64,000 nt of DNA from Verrucomicrobiota bacterium (lineage in GTDB: Bacteria > Verrucomicrobiota > Verrucomicrobiia > Opitutales > Opitutaceae), in the NCBI GenBank assembly GCA_023391285.1, contig JAEWBF010000041.1, positions 18,262 to 82,261 of the forward strand. The letters are read 5' to 3'. The translations under genes and the position numbers were made by a program. This document shows, in pieces, positions 43,893-51,954 of the stretch; within the stretch, counting starts at the first letter, position 1; every line of letters starts with the position of its first letter. The notes beneath the pieces are model-generated. The model was not told the DNA's origin and did no database searches. It was given only the letters and a program-made list of their open reading frames with translations.

Positions 43893-44189
43893 ATGGCCAA
43901 CACGCTCTCCATCGCGCCGCGCGCTGAGGCCGATTTGAGGGAAGCGTTCCAATGGTATGAGGCGCGAAGTGCAGGTCTCGGACATGAGTTCCTCCGGTGT
44001 GTCGAAGCGCGACTGCACCTGCTCGCCCGAATGCCGCAGATCTTCCGACTGCGCGGTCCACTCCACCGGCTGGCTCGAATCGATCGCTTTCCCTACGGCA
44101 TCTATTTCGTTTGGGAAGAGCCCCAGGCGCATGTCGCCGTCCGGCGCGTGCTGCACTTTGCTCAAGACAACAAACGAGCTCTTCCGTGA
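43893..44189 (+). CDS. RelE/ParE-family toxin
   Basis: This 98-residue protein carries the RelE/ParE core: APRAEADLREAFQWYEARSAGLGHEFLRCVEARLHLLARMPQIF followed by RIDRFPYGIYFVWEEPQAHVAVRRVLHFAQD. The spacing is that of ParE-like toxins. It is intact, in contrast to the second pair at 44693-44983. The target (ribosome or gyrase) cannot be decided from sequence alone. It is paired with the antitoxin ending three bases upstream. Confidence 0.9.
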   Translation: MANTLSIAPRAEADLREAFQWYEARSAGLGHEFLRCVEARLHLLARMPQIFRLRGPLHRLARIDRFPYGIYFVWEEPQAHVAVRRVLHFAQDNKRALP

Positions 44190-44282
44190 TCCCAATGAAG
44201 GTCGGGGATTGGGAGCACGAACAAAGCTGATCGCCGACGGATGACCGCTAATTGCTGCTGCGAGATTTCGGGCTGGTGGTCG

Positions 44283-44414
44283 GAGACGCAGGTGTGCAGC
44301 GTTTGGGCTTCGCCAGCTTTCCTGCTCAACCCCGCTTTCGCTTTCTGCCCGCGCCTCGGATTGGTCTGCTCGCTTTGCGAGCGTGATCGGTTCGGCTGCT
44401 CGCGGTCGGCGTCT
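44283..44414. repeat. Dispersed repeat family, copy before toxin-antitoxin pair 2
   Basis: It runs from GAGACGCAGGTGTGCAGCG through TTCCTGCTCAACCCCGC and TCTGCTCGCTTTGCGAGCG to GGTTCGGCTGC. The same order of blocks is found at 51976-52110. It ends about 50 bases before the second antitoxin. Confidence 0.8.
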
Positions 44415-44462
44415 CTGCTCCGGTGCTATTGCTGAAACAAGTGAAACTGCACACAGTGCAGC

Positions 44463-44696
44463 ATGCCTATGACGCTCGAACAGCTCGTTGAAGAGTCTCG
44501 TCAACTGCCGCAGGACGTTCGTGCCGAGCTCGTCGAACGAATCCTCCTGGCAGCCCATGGAGGCATTGAGCCGAACGTTGAAGAGTCGTGGAAGCAGGAG
44601 ACTCGGCGCCGCGTGGCCGAGATCCAGAGTGGGCAAGCGCGAGGCATTCCGCTGGACGAAGCTCTGGCGGATGCACGGAAGCGTGCGGTGTTGTGA
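44463..44696 (+). CDS. Antitoxin, addiction module component family (second pair)
   Basis: This 77-residue protein (LEQLVEESRQLPQDVRAELVERILLAAHGG ... ESWKQETRRRVAEIQSGQARGIPLDEALADARK) belongs to the same broad antitoxin family as 43668-43889. It is not a recent duplicate, since the sequences differ strongly. Its stop overlaps the GTG start of the following toxin frame (GTGA). The cognate toxin is broken, so the antitoxin may be a leftover. Confidence 0.82.
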   Translation: MPMTLEQLVEESRQLPQDVRAELVERILLAAHGGIEPNVEESWKQETRRRVAEIQSGQARGIPLDEALADARKRAVL

Positions 44697-44983
44697 AACG
44701 GCTGATCCATGAGGAGGCGAATCGCGAGCTCCGTGAAGCGCTCGAATACTACCTCGCGATCAGTCCGGAACTCGGAGCGCGGTTCTAGCGCGAAATGGAG
44801 CGGCTGTTGACGGAGGTATGTGAGCGCCCGCTGCTCTTCCGGCAGTTGATCCGCCAGCGCGGCGGCACTACCGACAAGTTTCCTTACGGAGTGATCTACT
44901 TGGTTCAGCCTGAGCACGTCTGGATTGTTGCGATCATGCACCTGAATCGGGTGCCCGGCTATTGGCACGAGCGCGCCCAGTGA
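44693..44983 (+). pseudogene. RelE/ParE toxin interrupted by an in-frame amber codon
   Basis: From GTG 44693 the frame reads KRLIHEEANRELREALEYYLAISPELGARF and then hits TAG at 44786-44788. It continues in the same frame as REMERLLTEVCERPLLFRQL ... KFPYGVIYLVQPEHVWIVAIMHLNRVPGYW to a stop at 44983. The two halves together form a complete 96-residue ParE-like toxin, where the TAG replaces the aromatic residue usually following Arg-Phe. A single base change (TAC or TAT to TAG) explains it. This looks like inactivation with the rest still well preserved, so it should be recent. Confidence 0.88.
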
Positions 44984-45117
44984 AGAGGACGTTGGAGTTC
45001 TAGCCGGGTGCATCTGATTACTCGGAGTGGAAAAGTCGTTTCTGAGCGAACGAGGGGCGATTCCGGCTGGTTTATGAAATGCAGGTGTGCAGCGTTCGGG
45101 CTCCTCGAGTCATGTTA

Positions 45118-45380
45118 CGGCGGGCGCAGTGATTGCGAAATATATAACGCGGCGTTTCGGATTTGGCGGCCTCGACGGGTTCGCTGGTTTTTGGAGCGGA
45201 TTCGTCCGGAGGTGCACCAGACGATGCTCGATCTCGGCGGGACGCGCGGCGCGTGGGAAAAAGGACCGGTGCGAATCGCGCGGATCGATCTGCTGAACTC
45301 GGATACGCGACTGGAGGGCACGATGGTGGGTGATGCGTGCGCGCTGCCGTTTGCGGATGGAAGCTACGATATCGTAGCCG
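45118..45380 (+). pseudogene. Truncated class I SAM methyltransferase
   Basis: The frame encodes EIYNAAFRIWRPRRVRWFLERIRPEVHQTMLDLGGTRGAWEK then LNSDTRLEGTMVGDACALPFADGSYDIV. This is the N-terminal third of a methyltransferase, up to the motif II region, where similarity stops at about 45380. The preceding 60 bases match the start of the dispersed repeat. Beyond the break the sequence belongs to an opposite-strand gene fragment, so a deletion or rearrangement removed the rest. Confidence 0.75.
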
Positions 45381-45540
45381 CGCCAACAAAGAAGCGGCTG
45401 AGCGCCTGCTTCTGTTCACCGCTCGCTTCCGTGAAGCTGGCGATCTGGTCGAATTGGACAGTCTGCACAACGGTCTTGGCACGGAGACCCGAGAGGCCGG
45501 ACAACACCAACCCCAGGATCAGGATTTGCCGTAGTTTCAT
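45364..45540 (-). pseudogene. 5' fragment of an exported-protein gene
   Basis: On the minus strand ATG 45540 starts MKLRQILILGLVLSGLSGLRA, a good signal peptide. About 30 residues of mature sequence follow (KTVVQTVQFDQIASFTEASGEQKQALSRF), and then the frame runs into the methyltransferase fragment and stops at 45364. The N-terminus resembles those of PEP-CTERM/choice-of-anchor proteins, but the tail is missing. The two fragments face each other, with their broken ends meeting near 45380. Confidence 0.6.
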
Positions 45541-45690
45541 GATGGTTAAAGTAGAAGCGGGAGAACGCGCGTCGGATCAGACGGCGAAACCTATGGAAGG
45601 TGGACGTGGTGGATTAACGCGACCGCGTGGTGTCTCACGCACGCCGCGCAAACCGGCCGGGATTGTGCCCGAGTTGCCGGGTGCTGCCTG

Positions 45691-45708
45691 CCTTGCTAAA
45701 TAGCAGGG
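45691..45708. repeat. Hairpin repeat CCTTGCTAAATAGCAGGG
   Basis: Near-perfect stem (CCTTGCTA / TAGCAGGG, with a two-base loop) just downstream of the LuxR gene on its strand. A longer context CTGCCTxCC.TGCTAAATAGCAGGGG recurs at 51053-51080. It could be a terminator or a REP unit. Confidence 0.65.
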
Positions 45709-45725
45709 GTGTCCACCCACGCCGC

Positions 45726-46511
45726 TCAGGCGCCGCCCATCCAGAGCGTTATGAGGCCCGCCCGGCTGGAGACGCCGAAGCTGCGGAAGATGTCCGTGAC
45801 ATACTTGTGAGTGGTGGCGCGGCTCAGGCCGAGGGTGTCGGCGATTTCCTTTTCGGGCTTGTGCGAGAGCAGCTGGGGCAGCAGCCGGCGATGTGCCGGG
45901 GACAGCGGCGTCTTGCCCACGAGCAGGCCGTGGTCGAGCAGGAGCTGGCGGTGAAACCACTTGAGGCCGCGCAGAGCCTGAGCCACCACGCGCTCGTGCG
46001 CCTCGGTGTAACGAGCGCGCCGGCGGATGCGGTCGAAGCAAAAAAGAGACTCCGCGTCGTGATTCACGGGAAACACGCACCAGATGCGATCGGTGATGCC
46101 GCGGGTTTCGAAATACATCCGATACTGCGGCGTCTGGCGGAAAACTTCGAAATCAATGAAACCGTCGTGCAGGCGGTAGCTGCGGAAGTGCCCCGCTCTG
46201 CTGATGATCTTGCGCGTGCTCAACCCCGGATCGCGCTCCATATGAGCGAGCACCTTGCGGATGAACTCCTGATTATATTCCGGCCGCGTGATCCAGCACT
46301 CGGCCGCGCGCAGCCGCCATCCATACAAAACATCGTTGTCGGCATGCGGGGCGTCCTGGACTCGGGCGCTGCCGATCCAGAACGCATCGTCTGCGCCGAT
46401 CCAGGTGGCGATCCGGCTGAAGAGCAGTTCGATGGCGCCGCGTTGATCAGCTAAGGGCAGGTCCGCCAACTCGTCCCACAACCCATAAATCTGCTCCGAA
46501 ATGTCGACCAT
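45726..46511 (-). CDS. LuxR-type transcriptional regulator
   Basis: The 261-residue protein has an uncharacterised N-terminal sensory part of about 190 residues with many aromatic residues (DDAFWIGSARV; YGWRLRAAECWITRPEYNQEFIRK). The C-terminal LuxR/FixJ-like helix-turn-helix is LSPAHRRLLPQLLSHKPEKEIADTLGLSRATTHKYVTDIFRSFGVSSRAGLITLW. The ligand is not predicted, and the N-terminal part does not look like an acyl-homoserine-lactone domain. I use ATG 46511; the frame extends upstream by 108 residues of Arg-rich sequence that I reject. Targets unknown. Confidence 0.85.
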   Translation of the reverse strand: MVDISEQIYGLWDELADLPLADQRGAIELLFSRIATWIGADDAFWIGSARVQDAPHADNDVLYGWRLRAAECWITRPEYNQEFIRKVLAHMERDPGLSTRKIISRAGHFRSYRLHDGFIDFEVFRQTPQYRMYFETRGITDRIWCVFPVNHDAESLFCFDRIRRRARYTEAHERVVAQALRGLKWFHRQLLLDHGLLVGKTPLSPAHRRLLPQLLSHKPEKEIADTLGLSRATTHKYVTDIFRSFGVSSRAGLITLWMGGA

Positions 46512-47290
46512 CGTTCGCCAATAGAATGCTGCGACTGACTCACCAGAGAGAGGCGGAGCGAATTGATCCAAGTGCCAATTGCTCGGCCGGCAATAAGGTA
46601 AAGCTAACTCGAGGCAGAATTTCTCAGCGACCGTATTCGCAGAGACGGCCTGACCAGGAGGGGCCACAAAAAGCCGGGTTGAGCCGAGGCTGGATTGGAC
46701 GCGTGTAGGACGACGCGCCCCACCCTCCACAGAGTCTCGGCGACGAACGTGGTGTGTCGGCCGATTCGGCGGGGCCAAACAAAGGGTATTTCTCGGTTGA
46801 TGTCTGCTTCGCCTGCGGCGCGAGTCGCGGATCAAATCTGCGGTTTTCCGAAAAAAAGTGCCGTAGGCCTATTCTGGATACGTTTCCCCGCCCGTGGACG
46901 CGATGTCTTCGTCGATTGGATCAAAGGGAGTCTCACTTCCACTGCTGCGGGAGTATGAGCCACGCTGAGCGCGCCGCGTGTTGGCATGCCCGAAAGGGCA
47001 TCGGGGCTTCGCCGTTGTGAGGAGCAGTTTTTCACGTGCTTGGGCGGGCTCGACGGCGCGGCGAGGTCGAAGCAGTGTTGCTCGTCAGCTTCGGCGTCCT
47101 CGGAGGGCTTTGACGCACACCGAACACTGCGCGTCTCGGCGCTCCTCTTCCCCCCTCCATCGAATACCACGCCCGCCCCAACGCGGACGCCTGCGAGTCG
47201 CGGCGAACCGTCCGGCGGCGTCTCCATCCACATCCCATGCCCACTGCACTGTTTGCTCCTCGCCGAGACGTTAGCTTACGGAGCGCCGCT
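46512..47290. other. 780-base region without a convincing gene
   Basis: Only shadow frames are visible. A small hairpin with a GAAA tetraloop (ATGCCC-GAAA-GGGCAT) lies at 46986-47001. The right part adjoins the truncated ScyD-like pseudogene, and its missing 5' end is not recognisable here. Confidence 0.45.
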
Positions 47291-47679
47291 GCGCGTGGAC
47301 GAGGCGGGCCTGTCGCTCGTCGGAGGCGGTTTCACGAATGTGATCGATCTCGCTTATGGCCCGGACGGAATGCTCTACGTGCTGGAGTTCGCGAACAATG
47401 GTCTGCTGTCCGGCGACCCGACGGGTGGGTTGTGGCGGTTGAATCCCATGACAGGCATCGCGGAGCTCCTGATGACCGAAGGGCTGTTGGGCGCCCACTG
47501 CGCTCGCATTTGACGAGAGCGGCGTGCTCTACGTGGCCAATCGCGGTGTGATTCCGGGCGGCGGCGAGATCCTGGCGTTCACACCGATTCCGGAGCCGTC
47601 GACTTATAGTGCGATCGCAGCGGCGCTCGTGGTGGCCGTGGTGCTACGGCGACGACTGCGTCGTGGTGCGGAGGTCTAA
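47291..47679 (+). pseudogene. Truncated and frameshifted ScyD/ScyE-like paralogue with PEP-CTERM tail
   Basis: From about 47291 the frame encodes LRVDEAGLSLVGGGFTNVIDLAYGPDGMLYVLEFANNGLLSGDPTGGLWRLNP, very close to residues about 135-190 of the gene at 3-815. After EGLLGAP the frame changes at about 47490-47497. The next frame reads TALAFDESGVLYVANRGVIPGGGEILAFTPIPEPSTYSAIAAALVVAVVLRRRLRR to a stop at 47677. The 5' two-thirds are missing. The sequence is thus a 3' fragment with one frameshift. Confidence 0.88.
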
Positions 47680-47799
47680 AGCGAAGCGCGCGGACCGCGT
47701 TTGGGGCGTTGCTCCGTCAGAAATCGGCGGAGCACTTCGCCGCCCCGAGCTTCGCCGCGCCGCACGATGAAAGCCGTGCTCGACGGAAACAGCGCAAAA

Positions 47800-47824
47800 A
47801 AGTCGCGGTGATGAACCGCGGCTT
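47800..47824. terminator. Bidirectional rho-independent terminator
   Basis: Stem AAGTCGCGGT / ACCGCGGCTT (one G-T pair) with a 5-base loop. T-rich sequence flanks it in both directions (TTCTGTTT on plus, TTTTTTG on minus). It lies between the ScyD-like pseudogene and the convergent beta-strand-repeat gene, so it can serve both. Confidence 0.7.
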
Positions 47825-47961
47825 TTCTGTTTCACCGCAACCTCTCGGAAAGGGCATTGGTCAAGAGTCAAGACATGACGTATTTCGGCTCCCGCCACTG
47901 TCCGAAATATCAGGGGAAGCCCAAACTGCCCCCCTTCGGCCGTCCGTGTGGGGCGCGTTGC

Positions 47962-50925
47962 CTAGGCGGTGCGTTGGCGGCGGCGACGGTGGATGGCGAG
48001 GCCGAGCGCGACGAGGCCGGCGATGGCGGCGTAGGTGGAGGGCTCGGGGATGGGGGCGAGGGCGGTGAGTCGCAGCGCGTTGCCAAAGAAATCGAGCGAG
48101 TAGTCATAGCCAGCGGTGGTATCCCCGAAGTCAAAGTCGGTGAGATCGAAACTGTTCAGTATCACGCCCGGTTCAAAATTGAACAGCAGGTAGGTGCCGG
48201 CGGCGAAGTCACCGGAGTCGAAAATATTCAGCGTCACCACGCCCTCGGACGGGCCGGTGAGGGTTCCACCGGTGATCCAGATCAGGTCGCTCAAGGAACC
48301 GAGTTCGAAGTCGAGGGTGGCGCCGCCCGCGAGGGTCAGCCCCTCCGTGAAAGTGATCGTGCCGGGCGAGTTGCCGGGGGCGAGCGTGGCGCCGGAGCCG
48401 ATGGTGACGAGGCCGCCGAAGGTGCCGGTGCCGCCCAGCGCGGCGCCGGATCGGACCTCGACGGAGGAATCCGCGAGCGAGCCGTTCACGACGAGGGTGC
48501 CGGCGTTGACGTAGGTGGCGCCGGTGTAGGTGTTCTCGCCGTCGAGGAGGAGCGTGCCGGTGCCGGCCTGCGTGACCGTGCCCGGGCCGCTGATGATGCC
48601 GGAAAGGGTGAGCGCGTCGGAGCGATTAACCATGAGGTGGCCGGTGCCGAAGATTCCACCGCCGAGGAAAATGTCGCCGACCACGGAGCCCGTGGTTCCG
48701 CCATTTCCGAGTTGGAGGGTGCCACTGCCCCACGCGTGGGTGCCGCCGGTGTAGTGATGGTCGCCGGTCAGGATCGCAGTCCCTTGGGTTGAAATGACCG
48801 AACCGGTGCCGCTGATCACGCCCTCAAAAGTATGCGTATCCGTGCGACCGAACCACAGGCCGCTGTGATTGACGACGTCGCCAGTGATCGAGCCGGTCGT
48901 GCCCTCGCCGATCATGAGCATGCCATTGAGGATCGTGGTGCCGCCGGTGTAGGTGTTCTCGCCGGTCAGGGTGAGCGTGCCGGTGCCAGCCTGCGTGACC
49001 GAACCGGTGCCGCTGATTACCCCCGCATAGGTGTGGGAGTTCGTGCGACCGAACTCCACGGCGCCGTGATTGACGATGTTGCCGGCGATCGAGCCGGTCG
49101 TGCCATGGCCGATCATGAGCGTGCCATTGAGGATCGTGGTGCCGCCGGTGTAGGTGTTTTCTCCGGTCAGGGTGAGCGTGCCGTCGCCCTTTTTCACCAG
49201 GCCGCCGGCTCCACTCAGCCCCTGGGCGCTCGTCACGTTGAACTTCTGGGTGTCGATGGTGCCGCCGCCGGCATCGAGCGTCACCGAGCCCGGTGCAAAC
49301 CCGCTGAACAAGGCGCTTTGGTGGCCGGAGAGACGCAGCGTGCCGCCACCGAAGCTCATCGTTGCCGGCCGGGTGGCGGCCTTCACGACCTGACCCGTCG
49401 TGAGAATGCCGCCGGTCAGGGTGATGGTGGACGGGACTTCGGTGTCGGAAATACCGTAGCCGGTGGCAACTTCCGTCGCCGTTACTTCGCCGCCGGAGAT
49501 GGTCAGTTTGCCGGGGCCGAAAGCTCCCAGCGAGATCGGGCCGGTATTCGTCCAGCGGCCTCCCGAGACTTGCACTTCGCCGGGGCCAATGAGCGCATTG
49601 GAATTGGTCACCGCTCCAGTTCCGCTGATGCGGAGAATACCGGAGCCTGCGACCTGGAGACTGGCGTCCGGGTGGTGGATGGAGCCTGTGACGGACAGGG
49701 TTCCGGCAGCAACCGTCGTTCCCCCAGTGTAGGTGTTGGCGCCGGTAAGTGTCAGCGTGCCCGAGCCTCGTTTATACAGGCGCCCCGCGCCGCTCAGGGC
49801 GTAGCTGGTGGAGCGGGTATACTCCTGCGTATCGATATAGGAGGTGCCCTCCTCGAGGGTCACGTTGCCCGGTTCGAATCGGTTGAAGATTTCGCCATTG
49901 CCCGTCAGGCGCAGGGTTCCCCCGCTGAGTCGAACCACGGAATTTTCAGGAGCTGGGCTGAAAACATTTTTTCCCCACAGGGCGCCGGTGGTGAGGGTGC
50001 CGCCGTTCAGATTGAGCTCGCTCGGCGTGTTTGTGCCGAAGCTCATAAACACGGTGGACGCGGTCAACTCGCCGCCATTCAGGTTTAGAATGCCGGTGGA
50101 ATCATTCCCGTGCCCCACATACACCGCGTTCGCGGAGACACTGCCGCCACTGATGGTCAGGGTTCTTTCGGAAGGGAGCGGTTTGGCACCGGTGCTTTCG
50201 GCTCCGATTACGAGTGAATTCGCGATGGTGAGAGTCCCGCCCTCGACCTCCACCAAGCCATCGTTCAGCAGCGTGGGGGCCGAAACCGTGGCGGTGCCGC
50301 GCACGAGCAGCCGGGAGGGTTTGGCCGCCGCGGCGAGGGTTAACTCGTCCGAGATATTCCAGGTGCCGCCGCTGATGTCCACGAGTCCGGACACAAAACC
50401 GACTTTGTGGCTGGTGACTGAGCCTCCGGAAATCGTCACCTTGTCCCCGCCGGCGATATTGAAGGCGCCAATATAAAAAAGGAAGCCGGTGTCCAGGCTT
50501 CCGCCCGTGCTCACTTCGACGATGTTGGGAGCCCCTCCAACGTCGACGAGGCTGAGGCCGGTCGGCTCGGCGGCCGATCCCGGTTCGAAAATCAGGCTGC
50601 CACCATTGCGAATGATCAGTTTGCTGCTGTTCGAGTCCCCCATGTGGATCTGCCAGCCGGTAAAGGTTCCACCGTTTACGTCGATCACGCCATCGCCTGA
50701 ACCAGATCCCAAAAAAGTAAGGGTGGCGTGGACCGATCCGCCTGAGTTGATCGCCAGCGTTCCGTCCTGGACGATGAGCATCGCTCCGGCGTTCCAGGTT
50801 GGGTTGGTAAAGGCGTTGGAGGCGCTAACGTTGCCGGTCCCGACCAGTTGGGCGCTGGCCGAGTGGGGTGAGAGGCAGATGGCAAGGGTGAGCAGGCTTA
50901 GGAAGGAGCAAAGGGATCGGATCAT
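47962..50925 (-). CDS. Autotransporter-associated beta-strand repeat protein with PEP-CTERM tail
   Basis: The 987-residue exported protein has a signal peptide (CSFLSLLTLAICLSPHSASAQ). Over 800 residues of beta-helix follow. Repeats of the autotransporter-associated beta-strand type recur (GSGTLTLTGANTYTGGTTVAAGTLSV; GDGTLTLTGENTYTGGTTILNGTLMIG; AGTGTLLLDGENTYTGATYVNAGTLVV). The protein ends with IPEPSTYAAIAGLVALGLAIHRRRRQR rather than an outer-membrane barrel. It should therefore be sorted by exosortase, not by autotransport. Two adjacent repeat units at about 48780-49170 are highly alike at DNA level. It is probably a surface or matrix structural protein. Confidence 0.92.
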   Translation of the reverse strand: MIRSLCSFLSLLTLAICLSPHSASAQLVGTGNVSASNAFTNPTWNAGAMLIVQDGTLAINSGGSVHATLTFLGSGSGDGVIDVNGGTFTGWQIHMGDSNSSKLIIRNGGSLIFEPGSAAEPTGLSLVDVGGAPNIVEVSTGGSLDTGFLFYIGAFNIAGGDKVTISGGSVTSHKVGFVSGLVDISGGTWNISDELTLAAAAKPSRLLVRGTATVSAPTLLNDGLVEVEGGTLTIANSLVIGAESTGAKPLPSERTLTISGGSVSANAVYVGHGNDSTGILNLNGGELTASTVFMSFGTNTPSELNLNGGTLTTGALWGKNVFSPAPENSVVRLSGGTLRLTGNGEIFNRFEPGNVTLEEGTSYIDTQEYTRSTSYALSGAGRLYKRGSGTLTLTGANTYTGGTTVAAGTLSVTGSIHHPDASLQVAGSGILRISGTGAVTNSNALIGPGEVQVSGGRWTNTGPISLGAFGPGKLTISGGEVTATEVATGYGISDTEVPSTITLTGGILTTGQVVKAATRPATMSFGGGTLRLSGHQSALFSGFAPGSVTLDAGGGTIDTQKFNVTSAQGLSGAGGLVKKGDGTLTLTGENTYTGGTTILNGTLMIGHGTTGSIAGNIVNHGAVEFGRTNSHTYAGVISGTGSVTQAGTGTLTLTGENTYTGGTTILNGMLMIGEGTTGSITGDVVNHSGLWFGRTDTHTFEGVISGTGSVISTQGTAILTGDHHYTGGTHAWGSGTLQLGNGGTTGSVVGDIFLGGGIFGTGHLMVNRSDALTLSGIISGPGTVTQAGTGTLLLDGENTYTGATYVNAGTLVVNGSLADSSVEVRSGAALGGTGTFGGLVTIGSGATLAPGNSPGTITFTEGLTLAGGATLDFELGSLSDLIWITGGTLTGPSEGVVTLNIFDSGDFAAGTYLLFNFEPGVILNSFDLTDFDFGDTTAGYDYSLDFFGNALRLTALAPIPEPSTYAAIAGLVALGLAIHRRRRQRTA
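48780..49170 (-). repeat. Tandem coding repeat of about 195 bp within the beta-strand protein
   Basis: Two successive units encode ENTYTGGTTILNG(T/M)LMIG(H/E)GTTGSI(A/T)G(N/D)VVNHxxxxFGRTxxHTxxGVISGTGSV with about three-quarters amino acid identity. Long stretches of DNA around 48900-48970 and 49095-49165 are nearly unchanged. This suggests a recent internal duplication of one repeat unit. Confidence 0.75.
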
Positions 50926-51059
50926 GAGGATTGGGTGGGTGGGTGCGAAAGGCCGTCGACGTGACGCAGCCTGTTGAAGACCACCTGATTTTTGCCTGTC
51001 GGGTCCGTTGCGTGGACGCATTTCGCCGCTACTTTGCCCGAAGATGGAAAGGCTGCCTA

Positions 51060-51077
51060 CCCTGCTAAATAGCAGGG
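51060..51077. repeat. Hairpin repeat CCCTGCTA-AA-TAGCAGGG
   Basis: A perfect 8-bp stem with a two-base loop, related to 45691-45708 in both stem and flanks. It is located 8 bases before the inverted-repeat-bounded transposase remnant. Confidence 0.7.
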
Positions 51078-51085
51078 GGGTGAGC

Positions 51086-51301
51086 CGAAGGGGTCATGTG
51101 TGAACGATTGACAAGCAGCGGTGCTGGCTGGTTGACGGAGCGCCTGCGGATGGGAGAGCCGGACAGCGTGACGCAATATGTGCGCCGGTTCCGGCAGCGG
51201 GGTGGAGCCAGCGAGCGGGCGTTCCAAACGGCGTTGTCAAAAGTTCACACATGACCCCTTCGTTTGACCTAAAGTTCACACATGACCCCTTCGTTTGACC
51301 T
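51086..51301. mobile_element. Inverted-repeat-bounded remnant of a REP-associated transposase element
   Basis: The left end 51086-51105 (CGAAGGGGTCATGTGTGAAC) is the exact reverse complement of 51243-51262. Between them, 51114-51254 encodes the last 46 residues of a transposase (SSGAGWLTERLRMGEPDSVTQYVRRFRQRGGASERAFQTALSKVHT) closely related to the end of the frame at 42735-43481. The right end is followed by a perfect 31-bp tandem duplication (51240-51270 and 51271-51301). The unit looks like an internally deleted, MITE-like derivative. Confidence 0.75.
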
Positions 51302-51326
51302 CGGGTGAGCCGGCGCATTTCAGCTT

Positions 51327-51920
51327 ATGCGATTTCTACTTTTCCTTGGGTTACTGTCGGTGGTGTTGATGGTTCGGGCGGCGGAGAACGCGGGCGATGA
51401 CGCGACTCGTTGTGAGTTTCGCGGCGTGGCCTATTTCCATCGGTGGACGGACAAGGATCAGCACGAGTATACGCCGGCAGGGCAGGAGGACCTGGAGCGC
51501 TGGTCGGACATGATCACGATCAACCTCCATCGCGCGGCCAAGGATGGCGATGCGCTGGCGAACGTGGCGAACGGCGTATTGGAAAACTACAAGCGCGCGG
51601 GAGGCCGGGTGATTCGAACGGACTCGAAACCGCGCACCGACAGCGCGCCGGCGGAGCATCTCGTGGTGGTGATCTTTCCACGGCCGACGATGATCGAGAT
51701 CGCGTTTGCACGGTTTGTATTGGTGGACGGAACGGGATGCGTCCTCGTCTATTCGCACCGCGACTATGGGGAAAAAATCGGCCCACGAGTGAGCGCCTGG
51801 CTGCAGGAGAACGGACCGAAGATCGAGCCGCAGCTCATGGACTGGAAAACATTCCCCACGCCAAAAGCCTTGCTGGCGTTGCCGGCCTCAGAGTCTGCGG
51901 GCGCCGAAAGCAGCCGGTAA
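51327..51920 (+). CDS. Secreted protein of unknown function
   Basis: The 197-residue protein has a signal peptide (FLLFLGLLSVVLMVRAAE). The hydrophilic alpha/beta body includes EFRGVAYFHRWTDKDQHEYTPAGQEDLERWSDMITINLHR, then LVVVIFPRPTMIEIAFARFVLVDGTGCVLVYSHRDYG. It does not show known catalytic motifs and I do not assign a family. It begins 26 bases after the 31-bp tandem repeat and is followed by a dispersed repeat. Codon use and GC content look like those of the surrounding chromosome. Confidence 0.7.
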   Translation: MRFLLFLGLLSVVLMVRAAENAGDDATRCEFRGVAYFHRWTDKDQHEYTPAGQEDLERWSDMITINLHRAAKDGDALANVANGVLENYKRAGGRVIRTDSKPRTDSAPAEHLVVVIFPRPTMIEIAFARFVLVDGTGCVLVYSHRDYGEKIGPRVSAWLQENGPKIEPQLMDWKTFPTPKALLALPASESAGAESSR

Positions 51921-51954
51921 GTCGGCGTAGAGCGTGCAAAACAAGAAAAGCGCA

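Noticed and set aside
45008..45703. 231-codon frame as one intact gene
   Set aside because: Only the part 45118-45380 has protein family character; the start lies in a dispersed repeat and the end overlaps an opposite-strand signal-peptide fragment.
48300..49800. Regularly spaced similar DNA segments as a CRISPR array
   Set aside because: The repeats are in frame and encode beta-strand repeats of one exported protein; unit length and divergence do not fit CRISPR.
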